Origin: Mantamonas sphyraenae
Taxonomy: Eukaryota; CRuMs; Mantamonadidae
Length of the DNA: 64,000 nt
Direction of reading: 5' to 3'
Assembly: GCA_026936335.1 (NCBI GenBank)
Contig: JAPMXV010000058.1
Coordinates: 299,226-363,225 of the forward strand
Below are positions 10,445-21,599 of the stretch, piece by piece. Under the pieces are notes generated by a model. It searched no databases. It was not told the DNA's origin and was given only the letters and a program-made list of their open reading frames with translations. How positions within the stretch are numbered: the stretch's first letter is position 1; every line of letters starts with the position of its first letter. Made by a program: the position numbers and the translations under genes.

Positions 10445-11952
10445 TCAACTGCAGCATTTGTTGCGATTGGCCCCCATCCCCTGGTTCAGCGACCCAATTG
10501 TCTCCTGTTCATCGGAGGCGCTGACTTTTTGGCTTTTGAAGAGGGCAGACTCGAAGGAAACGGCAGCGACGCGGTCGAACAGCTCCACGACTTTGTCGTC
10601 TGAGGCCGCAGAGTCAGTTTTTGGCGGTTGTGCGTGTGAGGGCAAAATGGGAACAACACGGCAAATGTACGTACTGGTTTTGCTGGACACTTCCCAGTAC
10701 TCGGCGTTGAGCTCCTGGGCGAGGTTTTCGCCTTCGTCGAAATCGACAGCGTGCTGCGCGGGGATCCCAACTCCGGGTTAGCGTGGTGTGGTGAGGGGCA
10801 ACGGGCTGGGGAGGGGGGAGAGGGCACATGCTGGATGCAACGCACAAACATGTCGGACTTGAGGCCGACGAGAAAGAGGTTGAACGAGCCCTCGTCGGTT
10901 TCGCTGACGACCTCTTTGAGCCAGGCCTTGGTGTCCTCAAAGCTGTTGCGGTTTCCCTGCGAGGGGGGGGGGGGAAGATGGGCAGAGCCACAGGAAAGAG
11001 TACGTGAAGTAGAGGAGAGGTTGTGAGCTGGGCTGTGTGTGTGTGTGGTGTGGAAAGAGTGTGAAGTGGTCGGTGCGGAGGCGTGTGAAACGTACAAGAT
11101 CAAAGGCAAGGAGGACGCTGATTGCACCGCGGTAGTAAGCGCGGCTGATGGCCTTGAACTTGTCCTGACCGGCTGTATCCCAGCTGTTTGGATGGGGGAT
11201 GTGAGGACGTGTGTGGGGAGGAAGGCGGGCGGTGGTGAGCGTGTGCACAGAGATGGGAATTCGCCGAGGGTGTGAGCGCGGAATGAAGACGGCGGAGATC
11301 CGCTCGGCGAGAACAGGGGTGGTAAGGACGCGGGAGGGGTCGGCGGGATGCAAGTCTGCGCTGGGGCGGGCACATTGGACACACGTACACGTGGAGCATG
11401 AAAGCCGTGTCCAGGACGGTGTATTTTCTGTACATAAAGTCGACGCCGATGGTCGCCTGGAAGTGGTGGGCGGGAGGGTCAGCCGCCGAGTTTGCGTGTT
11501 CGTGGACAAAGGCGACAGTCGAGCGCACCCTGCGCGCCGCAGAAGCAGCCGGAGACAAGAAGAAACACAGCACAGGCTTCCTGAAACCACTTACCTTGTA
11601 GCCATCCGAGTACGAGCCTTCCGTAATGCGTCGCTGTGGAATGGAGGCGGGTAGTGTGAGCGGCAAGTTGGCGGGCAATCGCCGAGGGGCAACAAGGGTC
11701 ACGCAGGTCTGAGTGTCCTTGTGTGTGTGTGGGTCGAGAGTCGGGATGTGTACGTACCACTAGACTGGTCTTCCCCGTGGCATGGGTCCCGACGAGAATG
11801 ACCTTGGCAGCCATCTTTTCCGAAACGCTACCCGAAACGGCGTTGCACCACTTTTCGACGCCCGGATCAAAGGAGGATTGGCCACCGCGGATGGGAGCAC
11901 CCGCACCGGCCTTGGGATACTTGGTGATGTCGCGCGCAGTCTGCTCCGCCAT
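10445..11952 (-). CDS. Rab-like small GTPase
   Basis: Seven exons, on the minus strand: 11952-11758, 11633-11595, 11456-11389, 11183-11096, 10956-10846, 10753-10675 and 10599-10445. Together they encode 244 residues in frame. All introns are GT-AG and one exon is only 39 nt. Seen motifs: P-loop GTHATGKTS, switch I ATIGVDF, switch II WDTAGQDKF, G5-like SSKT and a C-terminal CCS that would be prenylated. This is the Rab pattern for vesicle traffic. Two oddities: a ~50-residue N-terminal extension, and the G4 motif, normally NKxD, reads LKSD, which should weaken guanine recognition. The 3' end lies 57 bp from the converging ankyrin gene. Confidence 0.88.
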
Positions 11953-12099
11953 GGCGGTGCTTGTGTGCGACATGCAGTGAGTGAGCAAGACGCGAGGCCG
12001 AAAGGAGTGGAGTTGGGTGTGCATGGGCACCTGCTTTGCATGCATTGCATTTTGCATGTTGAAATGGAGTGAACACAGACATGTGGAACATGCGACGGG

Positions 12100-13209
12100 T
12101 CACAGAAGCTGTTCGACATCGTCGCCGAGGCGGCGTAGGAGGACGTAGGCATCGCTGCCAAAGCCGTCGACACTGAGAAACTGTAGGTCGCCCGAGAAGT
12201 ACTTGCAGTAGAGGCGTGCGAGTGGGAGGCCGACGCCGTAGCCACCCATGGGCACGCTGAGGCCGTCTCCCGGGTCGACGACACTGGTGATGAGAGGCGC
12301 CGAGGTTGTGAACAGGTAGGAAAAGATTTGGTCGACCTCGGTGCGGCTCATGCCGCCACCCTCGTCGCAGACCTTGATGGTGACGTCTTCGGTGCCTCGT
12401 GCAATGATGACCTTGACGTCGGGGAGGGTGGTTTCGCTCTGGTGCTCTTCGATGGTTGCACGGAGGGAGTTTTTGATGAGTTCAAAGAGTATGTAGTGGA
12501 TGTGGGAGTCGACGTAGGGAAAGGTGAGGTCCATGTCGCCCATCACCTTGACCTGGGGCACCGAGTCGTAGCGGCGGACGGCGAGGGAGCGGGCGCTGGT
12601 CGCGGCGTCCTTGGCCACCTTGGACGGATTGCAGAAGCGGTTGATGATACCCACGGTGTCCGAGTCGGACGAGTCGCTGTGCATTTGATAGATGAGGGAG
12701 ATCTGCTGCTGGAGGAGCATGCGCAGGCCGATACGCTGGAGGAAAAAGTTGTCCAGGTAGTCGTTGATTTCTGGACTATGGTACAGCTGTTCGCTTTCGC
12801 CGAGAGTCTTTTTCAGCTCATACACACCCTGGGCCATGGTGACGACGGTGTCTGTGTGTCTGCGCTTGATGTCGTCGCACAGGATGCTAAAGGGCTCGAT
12901 GTCCTCAAAGGTCTCTGGCGGCTGGACCTCGGTGACTTGTTTGAATGAGAGGAGGTACTGGTCGCGCGTACGCATGACACTGGACATGTTGGCCAAGCCG
13001 GACGGGGCATTGGAGAGCCATTTGACGGCCTCGGCAAGGCGTACGGGCAGTTCCTGGTGCAGGAACTGGGAAGTGCGCATCACGGCCTCTTTGTCTGCGT
13101 TCCGGCCGACGGCAATCATCTGCTTCAGCGACACCAGGGTGGGCGACTTGCTGCTGTATAACTCCAGGGACTTGTATAGCTTGTCATTCCAAACGCGAGG
13201 ACGATACAT
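12100..13209 (-). CDS. Mitochondrial protein kinase of the PDK/BCKDK family
   Basis: 369 residues from the ATG at 13209, single exon. It covers the family's N-terminal four-helix domain (FLHQELPVRLAEAVKWL) and the GHKL ATP-binding domain with an N-box (FELIKNSLRATIEE), G1 (CDEGGGMSR) and G2 (GYGVGLPLARLYCKYFSGDL). These kinases phosphorylate and switch off pyruvate or branched-chain ketoacid dehydrogenase in the mitochondrial matrix; the sequence alone does not decide which. The frame stays open upstream to 13452 and includes a hydrophobic run, but that region reaches into the divergent kinesin gene. A targeting leader could still lie between 13209 and ~13330. Confidence 0.9.
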   Translation of the reverse strand: MYRPRVWNDKLYKSLELYSSKSPTLVSLKQMIAVGRNADKEAVMRTSQFLHQELPVRLAEAVKWLSNAPSGLANMSSVMRTRDQYLLSFKQVTEVQPPETFEDIEPFSILCDDIKRRHTDTVVTMAQGVYELKKTLGESEQLYHSPEINDYLDNFFLQRIGLRMLLQQQISLIYQMHSDSSDSDTVGIINRFCNPSKVAKDAATSARSLAVRRYDSVPQVKVMGDMDLTFPYVDSHIHYILFELIKNSLRATIEEHQSETTLPDVKVIIARGTEDVTIKVCDEGGGMSRTEVDQIFSYLFTTSAPLITSVVDPGDGLSVPMGGYGVGLPLARLYCKYFSGDLQFLSVDGFGSDAYVLLRRLGDDVEQLL

Positions 13210-13375
13210 GGTGCGTGGTTGCGGTTCGTGCTGGACGCGTCCGCGCTGCTGCCACCAGTCCAGAACCGTTTCCAGTTGTTCTCTGTGTCCGCCCGAAACC
13301 GTGCCCGACACACCAGCTGGTTGACTACGCGTGCACGGCGACCCAGAAAAAGACAAAGAGAGGAACGGGAGGAGT

Positions 13376-16343
13376 ATGAGCAGCAGCAAGAGCAAGGGTA
13401 GCCAGAGCGGCTCGTCGGTGCGAGTCATTTGCAGGTTTCGACCGCAGAACAAGCTGGAGCTTGCTCAGAGCGGACAAGAGAGTGTGGAGTTTGGTGAAGA
13501 CAACCAGTCGTTGGTGTTGCGCATGGCCAATGGCAAGGACAAACACTCGTTCACGTTTGACAGGGTGTTCCCGCCCGGAACGCAGCAACAAGACATGTAC
13601 GACGCTGCAGCGCGGCCGATTGTGGATGGTAGGTGATGCGTGTGGGAGGTGAGCGGCGAAAGCGTGGGAGTGGTGTGTGCAGGCGCAGGGCAACACGTGG
13701 ACACAGATGCGGGTGTGAGAACGGGAGGGACGGGGGGCAGGTCGGCGGTGCAATTTTGGGAGGGCCTCGCTGACGCACAGGAGGACGCTGGACACAGATG
13801 TGTTGTCGGGATACAACGGCACTGTGTTTGCGTACGGCCAGACGGGCTCGGGCAAGACATACACGATGCAGGGACCGTCGGCAGAGGATCCGGAAACCAA
13901 GGGGATCATCCCGCGGATGATTGGGCACATCTTTGACGCAATCGACGACGCGGACCCAAACCTAGAGTTCCATTTGAAGGTATCCTATGTGGAGATCTAC
14001 ATGGAAAAGATCCGGGACTTGTTGAACACCAAGTCGACAAACCTGAAAGTGCGTGAAGAAAAGGGACGCGGCATCTGGATTGAAGGCTGCATTGAGCGGT
14101 TCATGGAGTCGCCGCAGGATGTGCTGGACGTCATGGACGAAGGGGCAAACAATAGGAGCATTGCAGCGACGCGGATGAACATGGATAGCTCGCGGTCGCA
14201 CGCGATCTTCATCCTGACGGTGGGGGTCAAGAATCTGGAGAGCGGCACGACCAAGAATGGCAAGTTGTACCTAGTGGATCTGGCAGGTTCGGAAAAGGTG
14301 GGCAAGACCAAGGCGAGCGGGACGACGCTGGAGGAGGCCAAAATGATCAACAAGAGCCTGAGCGCACTGGGCAACGTGATCAACTCGCTGACGGACGGGA
14401 AGTCCATGCACGTGCCGTACCGAGACTCAAAGTTGACGCGTGTGTTGCAAGAGAGCCTTGGAGGCAACGCACGGACGGCCATGATTATCAACTGCTCGCC
14501 GAGCACGTACAACGTGGAAGAGACGCTGAGCACGCTGCGGTTTGGCAGCCGTGCAAAGAACATCAAGAACAACGCCAAGGTGAACAAGGTGTATAGTGTG
14601 CGCGAGCTGACGGCACTGTTAAAGGCGGCGAACGAGGAGCTTGAACGCAAGGAGGCGACCATTGCGCAGCTAGAGGCAAGCCTGAGCGTCGTTGGTGGCA
14701 TAGGGCGCGTTGCAAGCGTGAAAGGAGACGGGCAGGGAGAAGGAGAGGGAGAAGGAGAGGAGGGAAAAGAAGATGGGGAGGACGGAGAGGAAGGAGAGGG
14801 CAAGCGGCTCGTGGACATGCAGGAGCTGGAGGAGCTGAGAAAACGGTACGTAGAGCTGGAGAAGAAGTACATGGAGAGTGACGAGGAGAGGAATGAGGTG
14901 TTTAGCAAGATGGAAGAGCTGCTGGAGGAGCTGGAGGAGAAGAACGCGGAAGTGGACGAGCTGATGGACTCGCTGGCGGCAAGCGAAGCAGAGATGAATG
15001 CGTACCAAGAGGTGGCAGAGGAGTCGCGGCAGGAGATGGACCAGCTTCTGGAGACGATGGGGGAGGTGAAATTTGCACAGGAAAAGGCGAGTTTTGAGCG
15101 AGACGATGCGCTGCTGTCGCTGGGGGACGCGCGTGCGGAGATCGAGGCGCTGAAGGAGGAACTGGAGGACGTGCGTGCACAGGTGAAGCTTGAACGTGCA
15201 GGGCAGGATGGGGTGGATCACGTGGCACGAGCGATGGAGGAACACAGCTCCAGGTTTGCGGAAGTGATGGACGAGGTGACGGAGAGTCCGTTGCGTGTGG
15301 GCAGCGGGACAGGGAAGCAAAAAGCGCAGGGGAAGGGGGATGTGGAGGCCAAAAAGCCCAAGGAGCAGTCGTCGGGAGCGGATGCGGGAACGGGGTCAAG
15401 TTCGGGTGGGGGGTTGAAGATGATCCAGCCGGTGGCGTTTACGATGGTGGAGGAGACGGATGAGACAGAGGAAGTGAATGTGGTGGAGGTGGGCGGGGTT
15501 GGGGACACGTCGAGTGAGGATGAGGTGGAGGATGAGGAGGAGGACGAGACAGACGCAGAGACGATTCACGTGGCGCCGCAAATGGTGGACACGAAGGAGC
15601 TGAAGGAGCTGCGCGCACGTGTGGCCGAACTTGAGAGGGAGAGGAGTACGTTTGAAGAGGCAGTGCGCGCGGAGGCGAGGAAAGAGAGGAAGAAGTTGCA
15701 GGAAAAGGCGGCGCGTGAGCTGGAGGAGTTTGCGTCGTTCAAAAAGGCATTGCTGGCAGATCTGGAGAACCGATGCGAAAAGGTGATTGAGTTGCAGCAG
15801 ACGGTGGAAGAGTCGGAGGAACGGTACAACGAGCTGGTGCGCAAGGGGATGGGAGACGCTTTCCTGAAGCGACACAAGGCGATGGAGCGGGAGATGCAGC
15901 AGACGAGCATGATGCACCAACGCATCCTGAACCAGACGGAAGCTCTCCGCAAGGAGAATGCACTGAACAAGAAGAAGATTGCGACACGGGAAGCACGGAT
16001 TGCAAGCCTGGAAGGGTTGGAGATCCAGGTGCGGGATCTGACGAGCAAGCTTCGGGAGGAGCGTGCTGCGCATGCGGCGAAAGTGGAGAAGCTGGAGGCT
16101 CGTGTGCAAAAACTGGAACAGACTGCAGGACGGGAAGAGGGTGTTGGACTGCGCGGACGTGGCCTTCGTGGCGGAGGACGCAGCAACAGCGGGCGGGATT
16201 TCATGCGTGCAGGGTCGACGGGCAGTGGCAGTGGAGGGGCGGAGGCAGGTGCGTCATCGTCGTCGAGCGGTCAGGCGGCAGCAGGAGAGAGCGAAGGCAA
16301 GAGGGAGCGATCGGGGTCGATTTGGAATTTCTGGAATGGATGA
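13376..16343 (+). CDS. Kinesin-1 heavy chain (conventional kinesin)
   Basis: Exons 13376-13628 and 13798-16343 give 932 residues, matching the usual ~960. The N-terminal motor starts [10 protein letters not shown] and has the P-loop [12 protein letters not shown], switch [12 protein letters not shown], switch [15 protein letters not shown] and the kinesin-1-like segment [20 protein letters not shown]. The neck linker and neck follow after [10 protein letters not shown]. The rest is a long coiled-coil stalk with acidic hinges, ending in a Gly/Ser-rich tail. It is a plus-end-directed microtubule motor for cargo transport. Divergent from the kinase gene and convergent with mitochondrial S18, 13 bp between stop codons. 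Confidence 0.95.
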
Positions 16344-16356
16344 AGCGAGGTTTTGC

Positions 16357-16857
16357 TCAGTATGGCTTCCGACGCTGGAAGTGGGGCATTTTGTAGGTAT
16401 GGGGCATGTACACGCCGCGGGCTCGCTTGATGGCCCGGGCAAGCTCGCGCTGCTTCTTGGCAGAGACGCCTGAGAGGCGGCGAGGGATGATCTTGCCTGG
16501 GGAAGGGTTGGAGGGAGCGGTAGGTGAGCATGTGCACGGTGTGGTGAGGGGATGAGGGAAGGGGACGGAGGGGGAAACCGTTTTCGGGGGCTGGTTGAGG
16601 AGAAAAGACGACGTACCGGACTCGGAGACAAACTTGCTGAGGAGGAGGACGTTCTTGTGGGTGATCTCCGGGGTGCCTGGCTGGCTGAGGGGACATTCCT
16701 TGCGGCGATTGCCGAGGAAAAAGGGCTTGGCCTTGGAAGAGTACGGGTTGAGGTCTTGCGGGTCGTAGAACTGGCCCGGATAGAACATACGGGAAGGATT
16801 GGCGCGAGGGAGGGCAGTGGCCGGGTTGAAATTGCGGCGGCTGTTGCTGTTGCTGTT

Positions 16858-16889
<32 letters not shown>

Positions 16890-17273
16890 GGTTGTTGTTG
16901 CGATTCTGGGAGTAGTTGTTGCGGTTGTTGTTTGCATTGCGGTTGTTGCCGCCGTGGGGCCCCGAAGAGGCGCGGCGGTTGCCGGACCCGGAGCCCTTGC
17001 CGCCTGCGGACGGTTCCTTTGGAGGCGGGACGGTGTTGAAGTTGTCCTCAGAGACGGCAAAGATGTTGTGGGAGGGTGTGGAGGAGGAGGAGGAGGAGGA
17101 GGAGTCATTGTCGTCGAGGAGGGCAGTGCGGGCAAGGGCTGGAAACATGCGTGAGCGTGAGCGGGGCGGCAAAACGGGGGCGAGGCAACAAAGAACATAC
17201 TGCTAAAGGCATCTACTCGCTGGACCACGGCAGCGGAAGAGGTGCCCACGATGCGATGAGTGCGTGTGAACAT
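16357..17273 (-). CDS. MRPS18: Mitochondrial ribosomal protein bS18m
   Basis: Exons 17273-17201, 17138-16617 and 16496-16357, 244 residues in frame. The C-terminal ~90 residues match S18: CPLSQPGTPEITHKNVLLL, then IIPRRLSGVSAKKQRELARA and IKRARGVYMPHTYK. The first exon, joined through a consensus GTATGT donor and TTTCCAG acceptor, gives a leader (MFTRTHRIVGTSSAAVVQRV) that suits mitochondrial import. Between leader and core is a long low-complexity insert of Ser, then Asn/Arg encoded by GTT-rich repeats at ~16850-16930, unusual for S18. It is a component of the small mitochondrial ribosomal subunit. Confidence 0.9.
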
Positions 17274-17304
17274 GGGGGACGGGTCTGGATGTGGTTGCGC
17301 TGGT

Positions 17305-20228
17305 TCATTGAGCGGCGTCACGCTGGGCAAGGACAAGGGTGAGAGCATCGACCCATTGATCTCGCGCTTGCTGGTCTGCAGGCACAGTCTGGAGATCAAG
17401 AGAGCGGGAGTTGGCCACAATGCTGAAGCAGGCGTCCGGGACCATCTGTGACATGGACTTGCGCTTCTGACTGCGCAGAACCTCGCTGCTGTTGCCCTTG
17501 CTGAGGTACTTGACCTCTGCGATGTGGATGCTCTCGCACTTGCCTTTCTGGGCGTCTTCTTCGGTTTTGGCCCAGCAGATAGCGTTGAGGCCTTCGTCGA
17601 CCCAAATGTAGCGGTTGTGGGGCATGCCCTTGCGGCCAAACTTGAGAAAGGTGGCGCCACCATGCACCAGATTCTGTGCAGCTGTGAGAGCGTCCTCGTC
17701 GTGATCGTCTCCGGTGGTGTCTGTGTCGATCGTGACAACGGTTTCGCTCACAGCGTCTTCCTGCGCCGGTTCCTCGGCCTTGTCAGCCTCGTCAGCCTCT
17801 TCATCTTCCTCGTCCTCTTCGTCTTCTTCCTCTTCTTCGTCTCCGTCCTCATTGGGAAGCGTGGTCTGGAGGGTTTTGCGAGCTTTGAAGCCACGGAAGC
17901 GGGATTGGATTGCGGTAGCTGCTTGCTCCTGTTCCTTGAGCTCCTGGCGTGCCTTGCGCCCTCGCAGGTTGGCTTGGATCTTGGTGGCGGCCTGCTCCTG
18001 TTCCTTGAGCTCTTTGCGTGCTTTCTTGCCGCGAAAGGTGGCCTGGATCTTGGCCGCAGCCTGGTTTTGTTCCTCGGTGTCATCCTCCTCTTCGGGAACG
18101 TCCACAGCAACCTGATCGGACGATTGGAGGGTTTTGCGAGCTTTGAAGCCACGGAAGCGGGATTGGATTGCGGTAGCTGCTTGCTCCTGTTCCTTGAGCT
18201 CCTGGCGTGCCTTGCGCCCTCGCAGGTTGGCTTGGATCTTGGTGGCGGCCTGCTCCTGTTCCTTGAGCTCTTTGCGTGCTTTCTTGCCGCGCGAAGGTGG
18301 CCTGGATCTTGGCCGCAGCCTGGTTTTGTTCCTCGGTGTCATCCTCCTCTTCGGGAACGTCCACAGCAACCTGATCGGACGATTGGAGGGTTTTGCGAGC
18401 TTTGAAGCCGCGGAAGCGGGATTGGATAGCGGTGGCGGCTTGTTCTTGTTCCTTGAGCTCCTGGCGTGCCTTGCGCCCTCGCAGGTTGGCTTGGATCTTG
18501 GTGGCGGCCTGCTCCTGTTCCTTGAGCTCTTTGCGTGCTTGCTTGCCGCGGAAGGTGGCCTGGATCTTGGCAGCAGCCTGGTTTTGTTCCTCGGTGTCCT
18601 CTTCCTCTTGCTGATCTTGCTGCGTCTCTTGCTCCTCCTCAGAGGACTGAACAGGCACCTGGGGCAGCATGGAAGGTGGCCTGCCCAGGTTTTTGATGCG
18701 TGCGCTCTCTTCGGGGTCCTCGTCGTCTTGCGCGGGTTGGTCATCCTCGTCGCCGATGACTACGATGACGTCCTTGTGCTCCTCCCCGTCATCGTCATCA
18801 TCATCGTCGTCGTCGTCGTTGTCGTCTTGGCCTTTGTCTTTGTCGACGTTGTCACTGCTGTCCTCAGGCTGTGGCTCGGGCTCACCCTCGGTTTCCCCTT
18901 CCTGTGCCTCGTCCTCCTCCAGCTTGCCTGTGCGCTCTGCTGCAGCTTCGACTTGGTTGATCTTGTCGATTTCGGATGTGTTTGCGCTGCCGAGAGACTC
19001 TTTGAGGAGGGTGCTCTTGCTGCGGCTGACGAGGTCTGCAGTCTTGAGCTGGGAGGCGGTGCGTGCGAGGGGGTTCTCAGTTAGGGAGCCAGACTCATGG
19101 ACCTTGTTGATATTGCTGCGCATAAAGTTTTCCCAGCGGTTCATCTGCAGGTCGTCCTTGAACTGCACAAAGTGGCTCTGTTTGTCAAAAGTGACGATTT
19201 CGAGCGTGTACTCGCGCAGGTCGCTGGGCCACATGGTGGCACCTGCAAGGAAAATCTGACCGGCTGGCTTCTCGCCGCCCTCTTTGCGCTTGTAGTAGTA
19301 AAGGCGAATGCCCTTGAGGACGTGCCAGCGTTGCGTCCAGTTTTTGCGCGCTTGTGGCCTCGTTTGGTCAGGAAACCCTCCAGGTCTGGTTCGCGGATTT
19401 CACGCAGGAGGGGCTGCGTGCAATGCAGAAAAGGATGTGTGAGTGCACAGGAGACAGGGGAAGATCCGCCATGCGAGAGAGGGGAAGGGAGTGCTTGGCT
19501 GCGCGGGGCCGAACCGTGTTCGGAGAAAAGTCCATCCACGGGATTGTGTGTGCTGAAACAAGCGGCCGGCGGCGTAGGGAGGATCGCAAAAGGGGCTGGC
19601 TTACGTTTTCTGGGGTGTCATCCTCTGCGTGAAGGCGTACCATGCGCTTCATGGCGGTCATCCACTCGTCCCGCTCCTTGTCGGAGGAGGCCTCCAGGAG
19701 GTAGGACACCTCCTTTCCGCTTACGGAGAAGCAGGCGCCTTCGCGATCGGTCTTGGCCTTGGCAATGACAGTGCCACGCAGCAGGGGAAACTTGCCCAGT
19801 GCCTTGCCCGCCTGGATGGTAGTGAGGCGCAGAATGTGATTTGGAGCGAGTGAGGGCCAGGGTAAGCAGGGAGAAGGGAAGTGCGGCAAGGCCGTATCGA
19901 ATCAGGTCTCCAACGCCTTTGCGGGGTGGCATGCGAGACTCTGACAGACGCACAAACATACATTGGGGCTCTCAAAGTAAAAGACGGCATAACCATACGA
20001 GGTGACGGCTGGGAGGATTTTAAACCAGCGTCTCTTCCAGTTTTTGCGGACGTGACCTGTGGGAGGGTGACCATGAGGGCCAGTGTGAAGTGTGGGTGTG
20101 TGAGTGGTGTGGGAGGGAAAGGTGTGGGACGCGTTTGGGGACGGGGTGGCAGGCTGGGAGAGAGGCGGACCTTGCTTCCACAAATAGCCCTCCTTCAGCA
20201 CATCCAAGGATCCCGATGAGGTGGACAT
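17305..20228 (-). CDS. PH-domain / IQ-repeat protein with two frame breaks
   Basis: Exons 20228-20171, 20056-19962, 19811-19605 and 19413-17305. A first PH domain spans exons 1-3 (KEGYLWKQGHVRKNWKRRW to KERDEWMTAMKRMV). A second begins EPDLEGFLTKRG and continues KNWTQRWHVLKG. An acidic linker follows, then tandem IQ-like motifs (AAAKIQATFRGKKARKE, ATKIQANLRGRKARQE, TAIQSRFRGFKARKTL) that should bind calmodulin-like proteins. The C-terminal segment (FLKFGRKGMPHNRYIWVDE to RDQWVDALTLVL) resembles a further PH-like domain. Two single-base frame breaks cross it: one base short at the five-T run 19341-19345, and one base extra near 18290. They cancel arithmetically, and the exon total is divisible by three. 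It is likely a membrane-bound scaffold; no enzyme domain seen. Confidence 0.8.
17868..18620 (-). repeat. Three near-identical 258-bp coding repeats (IQ-motif triplets)
   Basis: Copies start at 17868, 18126 and 18385 on the plus strand. The first spacing is 258 bp and the second 259 bp, because the middle copy carries one extra base near 18290 (GCGCGAAGG where another copy has GCGAAAGG). Each copy encodes ~86 residues with three IQ-like motifs. Confidence 0.9.
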
Positions 20229-20256
20229 GGTCTATATTTAGTGGGGGTTGGCAAGT

Positions 20257-21540
20257 TCACAACTCAGGGTCAAACTTGTGGTGGCCCGGGTTGCGCTCGA
20301 GCTGCTTCTGCTTGCGTTTGCTGGCGGCTTCAAGCTTGGCACGTTTGGCCATCAGCATTTGCATCTTTGTCATTTTGGGTTGCGATGGAGGCTGTTGTGG
20401 CGGTTGTGATGGTTGTTGTTCTGGCTGGTGCGGTTGCTCTGGCTGAGCAGGTTCCGTGGGCGCCGTGTGCCCTGGCCCCGGTGTGGGTGATGTGGAGGGA
20501 GATGCGGTGGGGGAGGCTGATGGGGAGGCTGATGGGGATGTGGATGGGGGTGAGGATGAGGATGAGGACGAGGAAGAGGATGTTGTGGTTGTGGTTGTGG
20601 TTGTGGTTGTGGTTGTGGTTGTGGTTGTGGTTTTGGGACTTGTGGGCGGGTCCTGCACCGACTGCTGCGACTGCTGCTGCTGCTGCTGCTGCTTGCGGAG
20701 CTGGTTTCGTTCCCAGGCTGGCATGAGGAACAACTGAAGCTCTGTTAGTCGTTTCTCTTCACTTTCCATGGTTTGCAGCTTACGCTGCAGCGTGACAAGC
20801 TGTTGTGCAGAGTCGGCGGTGGACACGGCCGAAACATAGGCGTCGAGGTCATCCTCTTGCTGTACAGTCGAGCTGGAGCTGCTGTTTGCAACACTCTGTA
20901 ACTCCTTTATCCTGGCGCGGACATGCGCGAGCTCGCGCTGCAGATCGGCGAGCTGGGTGTCAAGATCGGAGCGATCCTGCGGGCCACGCTTGCGCTTTTT
21001 GGACTCGTCGCGAAGCTCCCAGTCGTCGTCGTCGGCCTGATGGAAACCATGCTTGTCTTCTTCCTCCTCAATGGCGCGGAGTTCATCCAGCTTGCGCTTG
21101 AGGGAGGTGGCCTGTTCAGCGCGGACGGCCATCTTGGCCTGAATCTGCTGTTCTGCCTCCTGCTCGGTGGCGTCACGCAACTCTTGAGGCCCATCGAGGA
21201 GAAAGGAGCGGCTGCCAGCTCCAAAGCGGATCTGGTCGCCGACACGGACGCGGACAAAGACGCGTGCGTCGACGGCCTTCTTGTTGAGCTGTGTGCCGTG
21301 GGTGGAGCCCAGGTCAAACAGGTACATGCAACCATTGGAGTGATGTTGGAGAACGGCGTGGAAGCGTGACACAGAGGCGTGCGGATAGGGAATGTCCGCG
21401 TCGTCGACACGGCCCACTGTCCAAAAGGTCTTTGCGTCGCCAGCCAAGGGCAGCGAGTCCACTTCGACCCCGTTTCGGAGCACAACGAGAGCGTACGCGT
21501 GCTGTGGAGGAGCCGCCCAGTCTGGTTCGGTGTATCTCAT
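20257..21540 (-). CDS. SLC4A1AP: Kanadaptin orthologue (FHA-domain protein)
   Basis: 427 residues from the ATG at 21540. Residues ~15-115 form an FHA domain with the phosphothreonine-binding signature (TVGRVDDADIP, SVSRFHAVLQH, LFDLGSTHGTQLNKK). A coiled coil follows, and DDLDAYVSAV with KRLTELQLFLMPAW matches the conserved central block of kanadaptin. The C-terminus has poly-Gln, a poly-Thr tract from a six-base repeat (20580-20634), poly-Ser, a Pro-rich stretch and a basic end. Kanadaptin is mainly nuclear and linked to the spliceosome in other eukaryotes; that role is inferred from family knowledge. Divergent from the next gene, 59 bp between start codons. Confidence 0.85.
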   Translation of the reverse strand: MRYTEPDWAAPPQHAYALVVLRNGVEVDSLPLAGDAKTFWTVGRVDDADIPYPHASVSRFHAVLQHHSNGCMYLFDLGSTHGTQLNKKAVDARVFVRVRVGDQIRFGAGSRSFLLDGPQELRDATEQEAEQQIQAKMAVRAEQATSLKRKLDELRAIEEEEDKHGFHQADDDDWELRDESKKRKRGPQDRSDLDTQLADLQRELAHVRARIKELQSVANSSSSSTVQQEDDLDAYVSAVSTADSAQQLVTLQRKLQTMESEEKRLTELQLFLMPAWERNQLRKQQQQQQQSQQSVQDPPTSPKTTTTTTTTTTTTTTTTTSSSSSSSSSSPPSTSPSASPSASPTASPSTSPTPGPGHTAPTEPAQPEQPHQPEQQPSQPPQQPPSQPKMTKMQMLMAKRAKLEAASKRKQKQLERNPGHHKFDPEL

Positions 21541-21599
21541 TTGCGTGGGGGCGGTGGCGACAGCGGACGCAACCTGAACCACGCACTTCCTCGCAAACG

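Noticed and set aside
13210-13452. Extended N-terminus of the PDK-type kinase with a poly-Leu stretch
   Set aside because: The extension runs antisense through the kinesin start and begins at a non-ATG codon; a short leader within it cannot be excluded.
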